Positions 45,091 to 56,160 are shown, counted from the stretch's first letter. The stretch is DNA of 64,000 nt from Boswellia sacra (GCA_013180625.2 SNVD02016092.1:1116001-1180000), one strand, 5' to 3'. Numbers and translations are program-made. Notes: generated by a model from the sequence alone, not told the origin.

Positions 45091-45421
45091 CAAGTTGTAA
45101 AGATTTCTACAACTTAGTGGAAAGCTTAGCTCGTGGAGCTAGGAGCCCGTGGACGTAGGCAAGGTTTGCCGAACCACGTAAATTGAGTTTGCACTCTCTC
45201 TATCCCTTTCCTCTTTACATTTACTTGCACTTGTGATTGTTCATCATTATTATTCTTTTGATTGCATCTTTGATAAATTCTAATTTCATCTTCTTCATCC
45301 TTTATTCTCAAAGAAAGAGTGAACTAATTTTGATCTTTCAAGAAAAGTTTTCTAAATCCGTTTTGATAAATAAAAACCCAATTCACCCCCTCTCTTGGGT
45401 TGCCATACCTGGGTCAACAAG

Positions 45422-45433
45422 TGGTATCAGAGC
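45422..45433 (+). other. Element E primer binding site (initiator tRNA-Met)
   Basis: TGGTATCAGAGC, the complement of the 3' end of plant initiator tRNA-Met, begins two bases after the LTR end. Confidence 0.9.
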
Positions 45434-45475
45434 AAGGTTGCTCAATTTTTTTAAATCTTAACCGATTTTTGAGCT

Positions 45476-46836
45476 ATGGCAACTTTTAATTCAACTTCAT
45501 ATGTTGAGGGACTTTCTATCTCTAGACCTCCATTTTTTTAATGGAAGTGATTACTCTTATTGAAAAACTAGAATGAGTATTTTCTTGAAATCTTTTGATT
45601 ATGATTTGTGGTCTATTGTTTTGGAAGGACCTTTTGTTCCTACCAAAATTGAAAATGGGGAATGCATGCTTAAAGAACCTAAAGAGTTTAGTGAAGATGA
45701 TAAAAAGAAATTGAGTTTGAATGCTAAAGCTATAAATGTGTTGTATTGTGCTCTAGATAGAAATGAGTTTAATAGAATATCTACTTGTTCTACGGCACAA
45801 GAAATATGGCACACACTTGAAGTAACTCATGAAGGAACTAGTCAAGTTAAAGAATCCAAAATTAGTATGCTAGTTCATAGTTATGAGCTTTTTAAGATGA
45901 AATCGGATGAATCAATTTCTGAAATGTTTACTAGATTTACGGATATTATTAATAGTTTGAAATCTCTTGGTAAATCTTATTCTAATGTTGAAATGGTGAG
46001 AAAGATTCTTAGGTGTCTACCAAAATCTTGGGAGCCAAAGGTGACGGCAATTCAAGAAGCAAAGAACCTTACCAAACTACCATTAGAAGAACTTATTGGT
46101 TCTCTCATAACTCATGAAATCACCTTGAAGGAGAATGAAGAAGATTGCAAAGTGGCAAACATGTGCTTCATGGCTTTAAGAGAAAATGAGATAAGTATTC
46201 TAAACCATGATCCTAAGCTTTCATATGATGAATTACTTGAAGCATTCAAAATTTACATGTGCAAGTTGATAAACAAAATTCAAAATCAATGCTTTCAAAA
46301 AGAAGTCAAAACTCATGTTATCTCAATTAGAAGAGTTGGTGGAAATAAATGAAGCTTTAGAAAATGAAAATGAAATTTTAAAGCAAAAAGATTTTGAAAG
46401 TTTGAAAGTCAAATACATTTTTAAAAACTGAAAATGAGATTTTAAAACAAAAGGATTTTGATAAATTAGAGAAAGAAAATTTTATTTTGAAAAAGGAAAA
46501 TAATGACTTAAGAAATATTGTTGATAGTTTTACAAAAAGCACAAAAAATTTGAATTCTATGTTACAAAACCAAAGGTGTGTTTTTGATAAAAGAGGGTTA
46601 GGATATAAAACTCATAAAAATCAAAAGTATTTTAAAAATTATTTTGCTCATGCATCTTCTAGGAATAATCCTAATCATTCATGTAATTATTGTGGAAGAA
46701 AAGGACACAAAATGCATTCTTGTTACATTAAGAGAAATCCTAATTTGAAACAAATATGGATTCCAAAAAGGACCATAACTAACCCCCAAGGACCCAAGAA
46801 CATTTTGGGTACCAAAAAGTCGCTCTTTGAATGTTG
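45476..46836 (+). pseudogene. Element E gag, broken near its start
   Basis: The ATG at 45476 opens MATFNSTSYVEGLSISRPPF. An extra T in a T-run at 45533-45539 shifts the frame, and TGG (Trp of the YWKTRM motif) is TGA. From 45573 the capsid frame is open for 259 codons: IWHTLEVTHEGTSQVKESKI, MFTRFTDIINSLKSLGKSY and LPKSWEPKVTAIQEAKNL are typical copia gag (UBN2-type) phrases. A frameshift at about 46350 leads to a charged region. The zinc knuckle CNYCGRKGHKMHSC (CX2CX4HX4C) is intact at 46682-46723. Role: shell protein of the particle. Confidence 0.85.
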
Positions 46837-46859
46837 ATTGTAGAAACAAAGGAGTGGCA

Positions 46860-47125
46860 AACACAAGTGGTACTTAGATAGTGGATGCTCAAGGCATATG
46901 ACCGGAGATGCCTCCAATTTCTCAAGATTAATCATGAAGAAAGGAGGATATGTGACCTTCGGTGATAATGCCAAAGGAAGGGTAATCGGACATGGTGATA
47001 TTGGTAACCCTTCTTCACCTATTATTAAAGATGTTTTGCTTGTTCATGGTTTAAAACATGATTTGATTAGCATTAGTCAATTGTGTGATAAGGGATATTT
47101 TTTGTTACTTTTGAGCCTAATAGAT
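46860..47125 (+). pseudogene. Element E protease region
   Basis: Begins KWYLDSGCSRHMTG (46865 on), with the D-S-G active site of copia proteases intact. It continues YVTFGDNAKGRVIG and VLLVHGLKHDLISISQL, the usual wording up to the integrase. A stop follows SLIDV near 47129. It is separated from gag by one stop at about 46836. Confidence 0.8.
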
Positions 47126-47127
47126 GT

Positions 47128-48045
47128 GTGATTAAGGATGTTAGTAACAATAAGACATTATTTGTTGGTAATAGATGTGGTAATATTTATACAATTGATA
47201 TTGATGTTAATGATCATGTAGAAAATTGTTTCATTGTTAATCATGATGCTTGGTTATGGCATAGAAGATTAGGTCATGCTAGCATGGACACAATTTCAAA
47301 ATTTTCTAAAAATGATTTAGTTGATGGTCTTCCAAAAATAAAATTTGAAAAGGATAAGATTTGTGATGCTTGTCAATTTGGAAAACAAGTGAGAATTTCT
47401 TTTAAACAAAAGAAATTTATTTCAACAAATAAACCTCTACAATTACTTCATTTAGATTTATTTGGACCATCAAGAACTCAAAGCCTTGGTGGAAAGTATT
47501 ATGTTTTTGTTATTGTGGATGATTATTCAAGATTCACTTGGGTATTATTCTTGAAAACTAAAATGAGGCCATACAAGCTTTTTCAAAATTTGCAAAAAGA
47601 GTCCAAAATCAAAAAGGTATTCTATTGTGTCCATTAGGAGTGATCATGGTGGTGAAGTAGACAATGTTGCATTTGAAAATCTTTGTGATGAAAATGGTTT
47701 TGAGCATAATTTTTCTCACCTAGAACTCCACAACAAAATGGTGTTGTTGAGAGGAAAAATAGGACTATTCCAAGAAATGGCTAGGACATGTTACTTGAAA
47801 ATAATTTGCCAAAATATTTTTGGGCCGAAGCCGTTAATACCGCATGCTTTATAATCAATAGAGTCCATTTTAGAGCTTTAATAAAGAAAACTCCTTATGA
47901 ACTTTGGAAAGGAAGAAAACCCAACATTGGATTTTTTAAAGTTTTTGGATGTAAATGTTTTATTTTAAACACTAAGGATAACCTTGAAAAATTTTGATGC
48001 AAAAGCCGATGTTGGAATTTTTGTGGGCTACTCCAACCATAGTAA
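47128..48045 (+). pseudogene. Element E integrase, frameshifted and truncated
   Basis: The zinc-binding part WHRRLGHASMDTI ... CDACQFGK (HX4H...CX2C) is intact. The core begins LHLDLFGPSRTQSLGGKYY and VIVDDYSRFTWVLF, then a frameshift near 47580. SIRSDHGGEVDN carries the second Asp in the next frame. PQQNGVVERK, with the catalytic Glu, is in a third frame near 47730. FWAEAVNTACFIINR and KTPYELWKGRKPNIG follow (47788-47997). The frame ends at [13 protein letters not shown] (about 48045), where the reverse transcriptase should follow but is absent. Confidence 0.85.
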
Positions 48046-48230
48046 AGCATATAGAGATTAGACATCATTTTATTAGAGATCATGTTCAAAAAGGTAATAT
48101 TTCTTTAGAATTTGTTTCTACTGATAAACAATTAGCCGATATATTTACTAAACCCCTTAGTCAAGATAGATTTTGCATAATTAGAAAAGAATTAGACATA
48201 TTGGATATGCTTAATTTTGCTTTTATATGA
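48046..48230 (+). pseudogene. Element E: last part of RNase H, fused to integrase by a deletion
   Basis: Reads [20 protein letters not shown] and [12 protein letters not shown], the C-terminal end of every Ty1/copia RNase H, stop at 48230. Reverse transcriptase and most of RNase H are missing. The join lies in AAAGCATATAGAG, which serves both as the end of the integrase phrase SKAYR and as the start of KHIEI in another frame, that is, a microhomology junction. Confidence 0.85.
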
Positions 48231-48249
48231 TAATCTTTGAATGGTAGCA

Positions 48250-48460
48250 TATGTTAAGGGGGAGAATATATTTAGGGGGAGTAGTTAATTTGATTACATC
48301 TTTTTGATGATAACAAAAGGGGGAGAAATATTTGAGTTGGATTGCTTATATTCATAACAAGTGCCATTCTTTTTGCTTATTATTGATTTTATTTTCATTC
48401 TTGATTTTAGATTATATTTTAAAGCAATCAATGGTTTGTCATCATCAAAAAGGTGGAGAT
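48250..48460 (+). other. Element E 3' region with several polypurine tracts
   Basis: AAGGGGGAGA (48256), AGGGGGAG (48274), AAAAGGGGGAGAAA (48315-48328) and the final AAAAAGGTGGAGAT (48447-48460) directly before the 3' LTR. Multiple purine tracts are a known feature of Sireviruses. No envelope-like frame is present. Confidence 0.7.
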
Positions 48461-48467
48461 TGTTAGC
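48461..48467 (+). repeat. Element E 3' LTR, first seven bases
   Basis: TGTTAGC follows the purine tract. The rest of the LTR is displaced to 60017 by F. The last five bases (TTAGC, 48463-48467) are also F's target duplication. Confidence 0.9.
48463..48467. repeat. Target site duplication of element F, left copy (TTAGC)
   Basis: TTAGC directly before TGATGAACAC. Second copy at 60012-60016 directly after the LTR end GTGTCA. Confidence 0.9.
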
Positions 48468-49996
48468 TGATGAACACTTAAATATGCATGTTTAATAAGA
48501 GTTTAGTTCATCATATTGCATTAATAGTGTCATTAAATTCCTCAACTTAAGCATATTTGTAGTCTTTGCATCTTTGGAATTAACTTCCTCTTAATTTTGG
48601 TTTTGTTATAGGTTCGGTAAAATGGGCATAACTCTCTATTTATAGATCAGAATGGTGCAATTCTTAATGTTTTGGAAAGCTGATTCCATTGTCTACAAGA
48701 TTGCATTTCACAAGCATCATCAAATTCGGGCTCTTAGTGGACCAAAATTGGGCTTGAAATGAACCCATCTACAGTTTCGGCCCAGTCTGACCAGGCCTCA
48801 GTATTTGGACCGTATCTCTCAAAATACGTATCCAAATTGTGCAAATCAATATGTTCTAGAAAGCTGAGAGAATATCTACAACTTTCATGAAGACATGTGA
48901 TTAAAATTCACAACATTTCGATGTCAAAATTGATGGTCAAAGTCGGTGCCTAATGATCTCAATTGTCAAAGATATTTACAACTAATATTTGACAATTATG
49001 CCCTTGTAATTTGACAAGTTTGCCCCTGGATGTATCTATAAATAGAGGTGCCGTGTGACCCATTAGGGCATCTTGGCCTTGGCTGGAACATTTTGGCTTT
49101 GGCTAGGATCTTGTATTGTGTTTTGTGTGTTTATGTTATTAATGAATTTCCTTTTTCTTACATTTTATTTTCTTTCGATTATAATGTTCTTCTAATTTCT
49201 CTTTTGCTAAGGTGAAAGGGTGAAACCCTTGATATGAGAATAAGGATTCTCTAACCCTTAATGTGTGCTTAATAATCTTAATCTTATAATGTTTATTCAA
49301 TATGATTTATATTTAATTTCTTAATCAATCTTGACACCACTCGTAAAGTGGTGGTCTTGATCCATTGTCGACAATCCTGGCACATCAAATGCTTGGATCC
49401 TTTCTAGATGATGTATGGTTCTTCCTTACTGACACGAATCTAGTTAGGAACTTTGATTTGTTGTAGACATATGATGATTGGCACATTGGATACTTGAACC
49501 CATTTACAAGAAGTGGTATAAATGTTGGTAATGAAACAAATATAATTCATATAACTACAATGGGCTAATTATCCTTATTCGAAATATCGAGGGCGGATCC
49601 CCTAACCTTAGCTTTCATTATTATTGTGTTAGTTCCTCTTGTATTTTAATTATTCTATTGTTTATGAACTTTTTATTTTATTTACTATGATAGGTTCTAC
49701 CACCTTATGAAATTGTTCTTTAATTTACTATGGTTTGGTTATACCACCTATTTCCATGGATGGTTTTACCTCCTCTTGCTTTTTGTTTTATATTTGAATG
49801 GTCGGTAATACCACCTATCATCTTACATATTTATTGATATTATCTTGTCATTTATTTGAATTATTCACACCATATTTGCTTATCTTATAATTTGTAACGC
49901 TAAAATTCCCTTCCTCGTGGATCGACCTCGGACTCACCGGGTTTTATTACTTCGACACTCCTATACTTGGGAGACAATCCTTTTTCGGATGTGTCA
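48468..49996 (+). repeat. Element F 5' LTR
   Basis: 1529 bases, TGATGAACAC to GATGTGTCA. Two modules related to the E LTR repeats lie at about 48628-48715 and 48808-48900. TATA box at 49037-49044. Confidence 0.92.
49037..49044 (+). promoter_or_regulatory. TATA box of element F 5' LTR
   Basis: TATAAATA in CTATAAATAGAGG, a strong plant TATA context. Same at 59054-59061 in the 3' LTR. Confidence 0.7.
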
Positions 49997-50002
49997 AGTT
50001 TT

Positions 50003-50019
50003 TGGCGCCGTTGCCGGGG
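50003..50019 (+). other. Element F primer binding site (tRNA-Asp)
   Basis: TGGCGCCGTTGCCGGGG, a perfect 17-base complement of the 3' end of plant tRNA-Asp(GUC), six bases after the LTR. Athila elements use tRNA-Asp. Confidence 0.9.
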
Positions 50020-50130
50020 AAGGTAAAAAATTGGCGTGCAAAATTGTAAGTGTTCTCTTTTCTCATCTTAGATCTAAATTTTTTATTTTTGTGTTTTCAT
50101 CTTTTGCTCTCTTTCTTCTCCCTTTCTTGC

Positions 50131-51155
50131 ATGAAAATTTGGTCACGAACATCTAGTGGTAGACTTGTTAGAAAAACATCATCTTCCTTAGAAAACATGG
50201 CCAACAATCATGAAGAAATATTCACGGATGAAGGGGACAACCGTCGCAACAAAATGATCAAAACCAACGAAGAACCCTTAAAGACTACATGAATCCGGTA
50301 AGGACTAGTGCACCATCTTGTGTAGTTTCTCCTCCATATTCAATCCATTTCAATTTCAAACCAAGTTTTGTTCGACTTCTACCCACTTTTCATGGCCTTG
50401 ACATGGAGAACCCATATTCGCACTTGAAACTCTTTGAAGAGGTATGTAGATACTACACTGACCCAAATTGTAGCATAAACACCATTATATTAAAGCTTTT
50501 TCCTTTTTCATTAAAAGATAAAGCTAGAACGTGGCTACAAAATTTGAGGTCGAATTCCATCAGTTCATGGGATGAGATGAAACAACAATTTTTGAAAAAA
50601 TTTTTTCCTACCCATATAACAAATTCTCTTAAAAGACAAATTTCTGATTTCTCTCAAAAACAAGGAGAAACCCTTTACCAATGTTGGGATATGTATAAGG
50701 AACTACTTAATACCTGTCCTCACCATGGGTTTGAAACTTGGAGAATAGTTGCACACTTCTATGAAGGGTTAACACCTCAAGATAGGCAACTAGTGGAATT
50801 AATGTGTAATGGAGAATTTAAAGAAAAAGACCCTAAGGAAGCACTTGACTTCCTAGATTCCTTGGCAGAAAAGGCACAAAATTGGGACACTGCTGGCACC
50901 TATGAGGTACCAAGCAAGGCCCAAACGTCGACATCCAATAGAGGTATTTACAACCTTAGGGAAGACCATGACCTTCAAGCCAAATTCGCATCCCTAGCGA
51001 GAAAAGTCGAGGCTTTAGAGATGAAAAAGAGTGGTCAATTGAAATCTATTCAAGAAAATGTCTGTAACATCTGTGATGACAATGACCATTCTACTGATAA
51101 TTGTCCAACTTTGCCTGCCTTTAGGGAATGTCTCCATGAAGAAGCCATGCCTTGA
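50131..51155 (+). pseudogene. Element F gag (Athila-type), one frameshift near the start
   Basis: The ATG at 50131 opens KIWSRTSSGRLVRKTSSS. A one-base shift near 50280 separates it from the main frame, which runs 288 codons from 50289: VRTSAPSCVVSPPYS, FVRLLPTFHGLDMENPYSHL, LFPFSLKDKARTWLQNL and FYEGLTPQDRQLVE are Athila/Ty3 gag phrases. It ends with a CCHC zinc knuckle (CNICDDNDHSTDNC, 51063-51104). A second one-base shift at about 51152 breaks the link to the downstream frame. Role: particle shell and RNA packaging. Confidence 0.88.
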
Positions 51156-52563
51156 ACACTTTCAAAATGCCAAATCACAATCCATATTCACAAACCTACA
51201 ATCCTGGTTGGAGAAATCATCCAAATCTTAGTTGGAAAAATGATAATCATGCACAATCTTCACAAGTCCCTTTTCAAACACGACAAAAATTTCAAAATTC
51301 TCATGATCATGCATATGCTCCTCCTCCTAGGAATGACTTTGAAGAGACATTGCATTCATTCATTACAAAGCAAGAGACTTTCAATAGTCAAACTGCTCAA
51401 ACATTATCAAATTTGTCAGAAACTCTTGCAAAATTTGCATCGACATTTAGCATCCAAGAGAAGGGAAAATTTCCTTCTCAAACATTGCAAAACCCCAAAG
51501 ATCAATCTAACTCAAATGCAGGAAGTTCAAGTAACCATTACTTCGATCAAGCCAAGTCAGTCATGACCCTTCGCAATGGTAAGATTGTTGAAAAACACAT
51601 TCCTGACCCTTGTGAGAAAGAAGAAGAATCGATCTCTAAAGGGCAGGAAAAGGCTGCTAAACCAACACCTAGCGAAGAGGAAACCATATCCTCATCTGTG
51701 CCTCCATTTCCTCAAGCATTAGCCACACAAAAGAAGCAAACTCACAGTTCTGAAATCTTTGAAATTTTCAAACAGGTAAAGGTCAACATTCCTTTACTTG
51801 ATGTGATCAAACAGGTACCTTCTTATGCAAAATTTTTGAAGGACTTGTGCACTGTAAAAAGAAAACTAAATGTGAAAAAGAAGGCCTTTCTAGCTGAACA
51901 AGTAAGTGCTATTCTTCAAAATAATAATACAGTGAAATATAAGGATCCAGGTTGTCCTACAATTTCATGTTTTATTGGAGAGCATAAAATTGAACAAGCT
52001 TTACTTGATCTTGGTGCTAGTGTGAATTTGCTTCCATACTCGGTTTTTCAGAAACTCAATCGAGGTGAGTTAAAACCGACTTCTGTGACTCTTTTGCTTG
52101 CTGATAGATCAATTAAAGTACCAAGAGGAGTAGTAGAAGATGTGTTAGTTCAAGTTGATAAATTCATTTATCCAGTGGATTTTATCGTCTTGGACACACA
52201 ACCAGTGGAAGTATGTAATTCAATTCCTGTCATTTTAGGGCGTCCATTTCTAGCTACCTCTAATGCTTTGATTAATTGCAGAATGGAGTCATGAAGCTAT
52301 CTTTTGGGAACATGACATTGGAACTTAATGTTTTCAATATGTGCAAACAACCACATGAAGAAGAAGATGAAATTGATGAGGCTAATGTAATTGAATCTAT
52401 TGTGGAAGATCACATCCAAAAAGGGAGTTCTTCTGACCCTTTGGAAACTTCTCTAGTGAATTCATTAGAATCAAGCATGGAACTAGAGTCTGATCTTTCT
52501 GATATATGCTCTTTATTGGATTGTGCACAGGTGATGGAAAAAGGCTCAAAATCAAGATTTTAA
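51152..52563 (+). pseudogene. Element F gag-pol linker and aspartic protease
   Basis: 380 open codons: NPYSQTYNPGWRNHPNLSW (Athila signature after the zinc knuckle), a low-complexity linker with AKSVMTLRNGKIVEK, then the protease ALLDLGASVNLLPYSVFQKL with D-L-G-A-S in place of the usual D-T-G-A (normal for Athila), VEDVLVQVDKFIYPVDFIVL and IPVILGRPFLATSNALI. A one-base loss at about 52279 shifts into NGVMKLSFGNMTLELNVFNM (52276-52563), an acidic linker toward RT that ends in a stop at 52561. Confidence 0.85.
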
Positions 52564-53795
52564 GAATTGGGGCAAATGATGAAGCAAGGAAAGGAAGCTC
52601 TAAGTTAGAATTGATCCCTTACCTGAAGGACTGAAATATGCATATCTTTTTTTTTTTTTTGGGGAGAAGCGACATATCCGGTGGTAATTTCTTCATCCCT
52701 CACAGTTGAAGCAACAGGTAACTGATAAAGTGCTTAAAAGGCATAAAAATGTAACCTGGTGGACTTTAAAATACATAAAAAGCATTAACCCTTTGATTTG
52801 TACACATAGAATACATTTAGAAGAAAATGCCAAAACATCCCAATAACCTCAAAGGAGATTAAATCCCCACATGAAAGAGGTCATTAGGCCTGAAGTTCTC
52901 AAACTACTTGATGTGGGAATTATATACCCTATTTTTGATAGTAAGTGGATAAGCCTTATACAAGTAGTACCTAAGAAATCTAGCATTGCAGTTTTTAAAT
53001 GAAAAGGGGGAATTATTGCCAACTCGTGTCTCGTCTAGTTGGAGGATGTGCATTGATTATAGAAAATTAAAGGCTGTCACTAGAAAAGACCATTTTCCCT
53101 TACCTTTCCTTGACCAAATTCTTGAAAGAGTAGCAGGAAACCCCTACTACTGCTTTCTTGAGGATTACTAGGCTATTCTCAATTCCCATTGCACTTGAAG
53201 ACCAAGAAAAGACCACATTCACGTGCCCCTTCGACACTTTTGCATTTAAGAGAATGCCTTTTGGACTTTGTAATTCTCCAGCTACTTTTCAAAGATGCAT
53301 GCTAAGCATTTTTAGTGATATGGTCGAGCATTGTTTAGAAGTTTTCATGGATGATTTAACTGTCTTTGGAAACTCTTTTGATAATTGTCTTGAAAATTTA
53401 GAAAAAGTCCTAAAAGGTGTGTAGAAAAAGGTCTTATTTTGAATTGGGAAAAATGTCATTATATGGTCACTTCGGGAATTGTCTTAGGTCATGTGGTATC
53501 TTCTAAGGGAATTGAAGTGGACAAAGCAAAAGTGGAATTAATTTCCCATTTGCCTCCACCAAAAACAGTAAAAGAGGTTCGTTCATTCTTAGGGCATGCT
53601 GGATTTTATAGGAGGTTCATAAGAAATTTCAGTGCTATCTCTAAACCTCTTTGCAACCTCTTAATAAAAGATACTTCCTTTGAATGGACTCAAGAATGTC
53701 AAAATGCCGTTGATACATTAATTGGACTTTTAACAACTGCTCCAATTATGCAATCTCCTGATTGGTCCTTGCCTTTTGAATTGAGTGTGTGATGC
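52564..53795 (+). pseudogene. Element F reverse transcriptase, several frameshifts
   Basis: Early phrases in shifting frames: RRLNPHMKEV near 52855 and LLDVGIIYPI near 52902. Then GELLPTRVSSSWRMCIDYRK and DHFPLPFLDQILERVAGNPY (52986-53171), TTFTCPFDTFAFKRMPFGLC with the catalytic FMDD at 53347-53358 (53158-53424), and GHVVSSKGIEVDKAKVE and EVRSFLGHAGFYRRFIRNF (53439-53792). The catalytic aspartates are intact. Breaks at about 52985, 53165 and 53415 are one- or two-base indels, several in homopolymers. An 18-base T run at 52648-52662 interrupts the linker. Confidence 0.88.
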
Positions 53796-54306
53796 AAGTG
53801 ACTATGCCGTTGGTGCTGTCTTAGGACAAAGAAAAGAAGGTAAGCCTTATGTGATATACTATGCAAGTAGGACTTTAAATAATGCACAAATGAATTACAC
53901 AACAACTGAAAAAGAACTACTTGCAGTAGTATTTGCATTGGACAAATTTCGTTCTTATTTAATTGGTTCTCCCATAATTGTTTACACTGACCATGCAGCT
54001 GTGAGATATTTAATGTCTAAACAGGATGCAAAACCTAGATTGATCCGGTGGATCTTATTGCTCCAAGAATTCAACATCACAATAAAGGATAAGAAAGGAA
54101 TCGAAAATGTCGTTGCTGATCATCTTTCAAGACTAACGACAGAGACATTAATTGAAACTTCACCTATCAATGATTCTTTTCCTGATGAATTCTTATTTTC
54201 CGTTGCTACTGTACCTTGGTTTGCTAATATTGTAAATTTTCTTGCGACAGGGAAAATGCCACCTCATTGGAAAGCTCAAGACAAAAGAAAATTTTTAACC
54301 GAGTGA
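53785..54306 (+). CDS. Element F RNase H domain (open 173-codon stretch of pol)
   Basis: [71 protein letters not shown] and [13 protein letters not shown] are all in order, with the metal-binding D, E and D present. It ends at a stop at 54304, before the integrase frame opens at 54391. The preceding junction at 53790 is a one-base indel. As part of the polyprotein it degrades the RNA strand. Confidence 0.88.
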   Translation: MCDASDYAVGAVLGQRKEGKPYVIYYASRTLNNAQMNYTTTEKELLAVVFALDKFRSYLIGSPIIVYTDHAAVRYLMSKQDAKPRLIRWILLLQEFNITIKDKKGIENVVADHLSRLTTETLIETSPINDSFPDEFLFSVATVPWFANIVNFLATGKMPPHWKAQDKRKFLTE

Positions 54307-54390
54307 AAAATTTTTACTGGGATGATCCGTATCTTTTCAAATATTGTCCGGATCAAATAATAAGAAGATGCATACCCGACAATGAGGTAA

Positions 54391-55490
54391 GTAAACTTTT
54401 GTCATTCTGATGCATGTGGAGGACATTTTTCATCTAGAAAAACAGCTGCTAAAATCTTACAATGTGGATTTTATTGGTCCACCTTATTTAAAGATGCACA
54501 TGCATTTTGCAAAACATGTGAAAATTGTCAAAAATTGGGATCCATTTCAAAAAGAAACATGATGCCTTTGAATCCCATTCTTGTTGTTGAAATCTTTGAT
54601 TGTTGGGGTATTGATTTTATGGGGCCCTTTCCACCGTCATTTGGTTTTGTGTATATCCTTGTTGCAGTAGACTATGTTTCCAAATGGGTCGAGGCAACTC
54701 CATGTCGAAACAATGACCACAAAACAGTTGTCAAATTCTTGAAAGAGAATATCTTGAGTAGATTTGGAATTCCTCGAGCCATTATTAGTGATGGGGGTAC
54801 GCATTTTTGTAATAAACCATTTGAAACCTTAATGAAGAAATATGGAATAACCCATAAAATTTCTACACCTTATCACCCACAAACAAGTGGACAAGTTGAA
54901 TTAGCTAATAGGGAGATAAAACAGATCCTAGAAAAAACGGTTAACCCAAATCGTAAAGATTGGTCTTTAAGACTTAGTGATGCACTTTGGGCTTACCGAA
55001 CTGCTTTTAAAACATCATTGGGAATGTCTCCTTATAGACTAGTTTATGGAAAACCTTGTCACTTACCTGTGGAAATTGAGCATAAAGCTTATTGGGCCAT
55101 TAAAACATTCAACACAAATTTGAATGATGCTTGCAAGCTACGTAAACTCCAACTGAGTGAACTTGAAGAAATCAGGAATGAGGCTTATGAAAATTCTAAA
55201 ATCTACAAAGAAAAAATGAAGGTTTTCCATGACAAATCCATTGTTAGAAAAGCTTTTGAACCTTCACAAAAAGTTCTTTTGTATGATTCAAGATTGCATT
55301 TGTTTCCTGGTAAACTTCGGTCTCGTTGGACTGGCCTTTTATTGTTAAAAATGTTTTCCCTCATGGAGCAGTTGAAATTGAGAACCCAAAGAATGGTAAT
55401 GTGTTTAAAGTTAATGGACAACGGTTAAAACCATTCTTTGAAAATTTTGCCCCAAACGAAGAGTCCATTGCTTTAATCGATCCTTTTTAA
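54391..55490 (+). pseudogene. Element F integrase, near-intact core, one late frameshift
   Basis: The frame is open from 54391: [19 protein letters not shown] and [11 protein letters not shown] (zinc-binding H-H-C-C), then the core with D in [20 protein letters not shown] in [19 protein letters not shown] and E in [19 protein letters not shown], a complete D,D-35-E triad. [20 protein letters not shown] and [18 protein letters not shown] follow. A one-base loss at about 55340 shifts the last 50 codons ([18 protein letters not shown], stop 55488-55490). There is no chromodomain, as expected for Athila. Confidence 0.88.
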
Positions 55491-55746
55491 GGATTGATTT
55501 TTCCCAGTCAAGTGGCGGATACGGTACTCCGTGACATTTAAAGTCGGTTTTTTAGTTCCCTAAAAACTGTTGCTCACCTTGCATTCATTTTCCTTTCTTT
55601 TCTCGCATGGACACCATTCTCTCAAATCTGCACAAACATTTCCCTCTCTTCCTCTAAATGATTTGCTTAAAATTTACAAAGCTTGTGCAGAAAGACTAGG
55701 TTGTAATTGCTTAAGGTATATCCTCTGATTTAAGATGGTTAATTGA
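55491..55746 (+). other. Element F spacer after pol
   Basis: Non-coding, with C/T-rich stretches (55580-55660). No splice acceptor or promoter can be assigned with confidence. Confidence 0.5.
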
Positions 55747-56160
55747 AGCCAAGGTTCGTTTACAAGTAAAAATGAATTTTCAGATAATCTTTGTGTCCCC
55801 ACATGGCCAGGTTTGGGAAAAAGCTCTTATGCCAAAAAGCGAGAGCAAAAAAGGTTACAAGTTTGTCCCAAATGTGCAAGATGGACTTGTAAACAGCGTT
55901 GCCGCTCCTTGGGATATTTGTCTAACAATCGAGAGGATAAACTACAGTTCATCAAGAATGGACTGAGTAAGGAGTCTTTGGATGATATCCGAACGACTCT
56001 TGAGACGCATTCCTGTGGACTTGTGCAGCGTGAAATTTTTAATTTGTGGACACAATTCCGAGATGAGCAGGAACGCTTTAGTCTTGGGAATCTTACTCAA
56101 AACGACCCTGTTTGCCAGTTTATAAGAAAACTGGATGGGAAGCATATCCCCAACTCATAG
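55747..56160 (+). CDS. Element F extra ORF 1: Cys-rich basic protein of unknown function
   Basis: The frame is open from the codon after a stop at 55744 to the stop at 56158-56160, 137 codons, but it contains no ATG at all, so the start is unknown (an exon, a frameshifted start or a non-ATG start). It reads GKSSYAKKREQKRLQ, then CPKCARWTCKQRC with four cysteines spaced as in zinc ribbons, then a helical charged part (EDKLQFIKNGLSKESLDDIR, EIFNLWTQFRDEQERF) and QNDPVCQFIRKLDGK. I do not recognise a family. It lies between pol and the LOG copy and may be a second captured segment or an element-specific protein. Confidence 0.45.
   Translation, partial: SQGSFTSKNEFSDNLCVPTWPGLGKSSYAKKREQKRLQVCPKCARWTCKQRCRSLGYLSNNREDKLQFIKNGLSKESLDDIRTTLETHSCGLVQREIFNLWTQFRDEQERFSLGNLTQNDPVCQFIRKLDGKHIPNS

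Larger units (their letters stand above)
43578..45419 (+). repeat. Element E 5' LTR
   Basis: 1842 bases, TGTTAGCC to GTCAACA. Contains four diverged units of about 190 bases (43793-44560), TATA box at 44587, a five-unit 65-bp array (44808-45090) and the end block GTGGACGTAGGC...CCGAACCACGTAAA (45152-45183). Confidence 0.9.
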
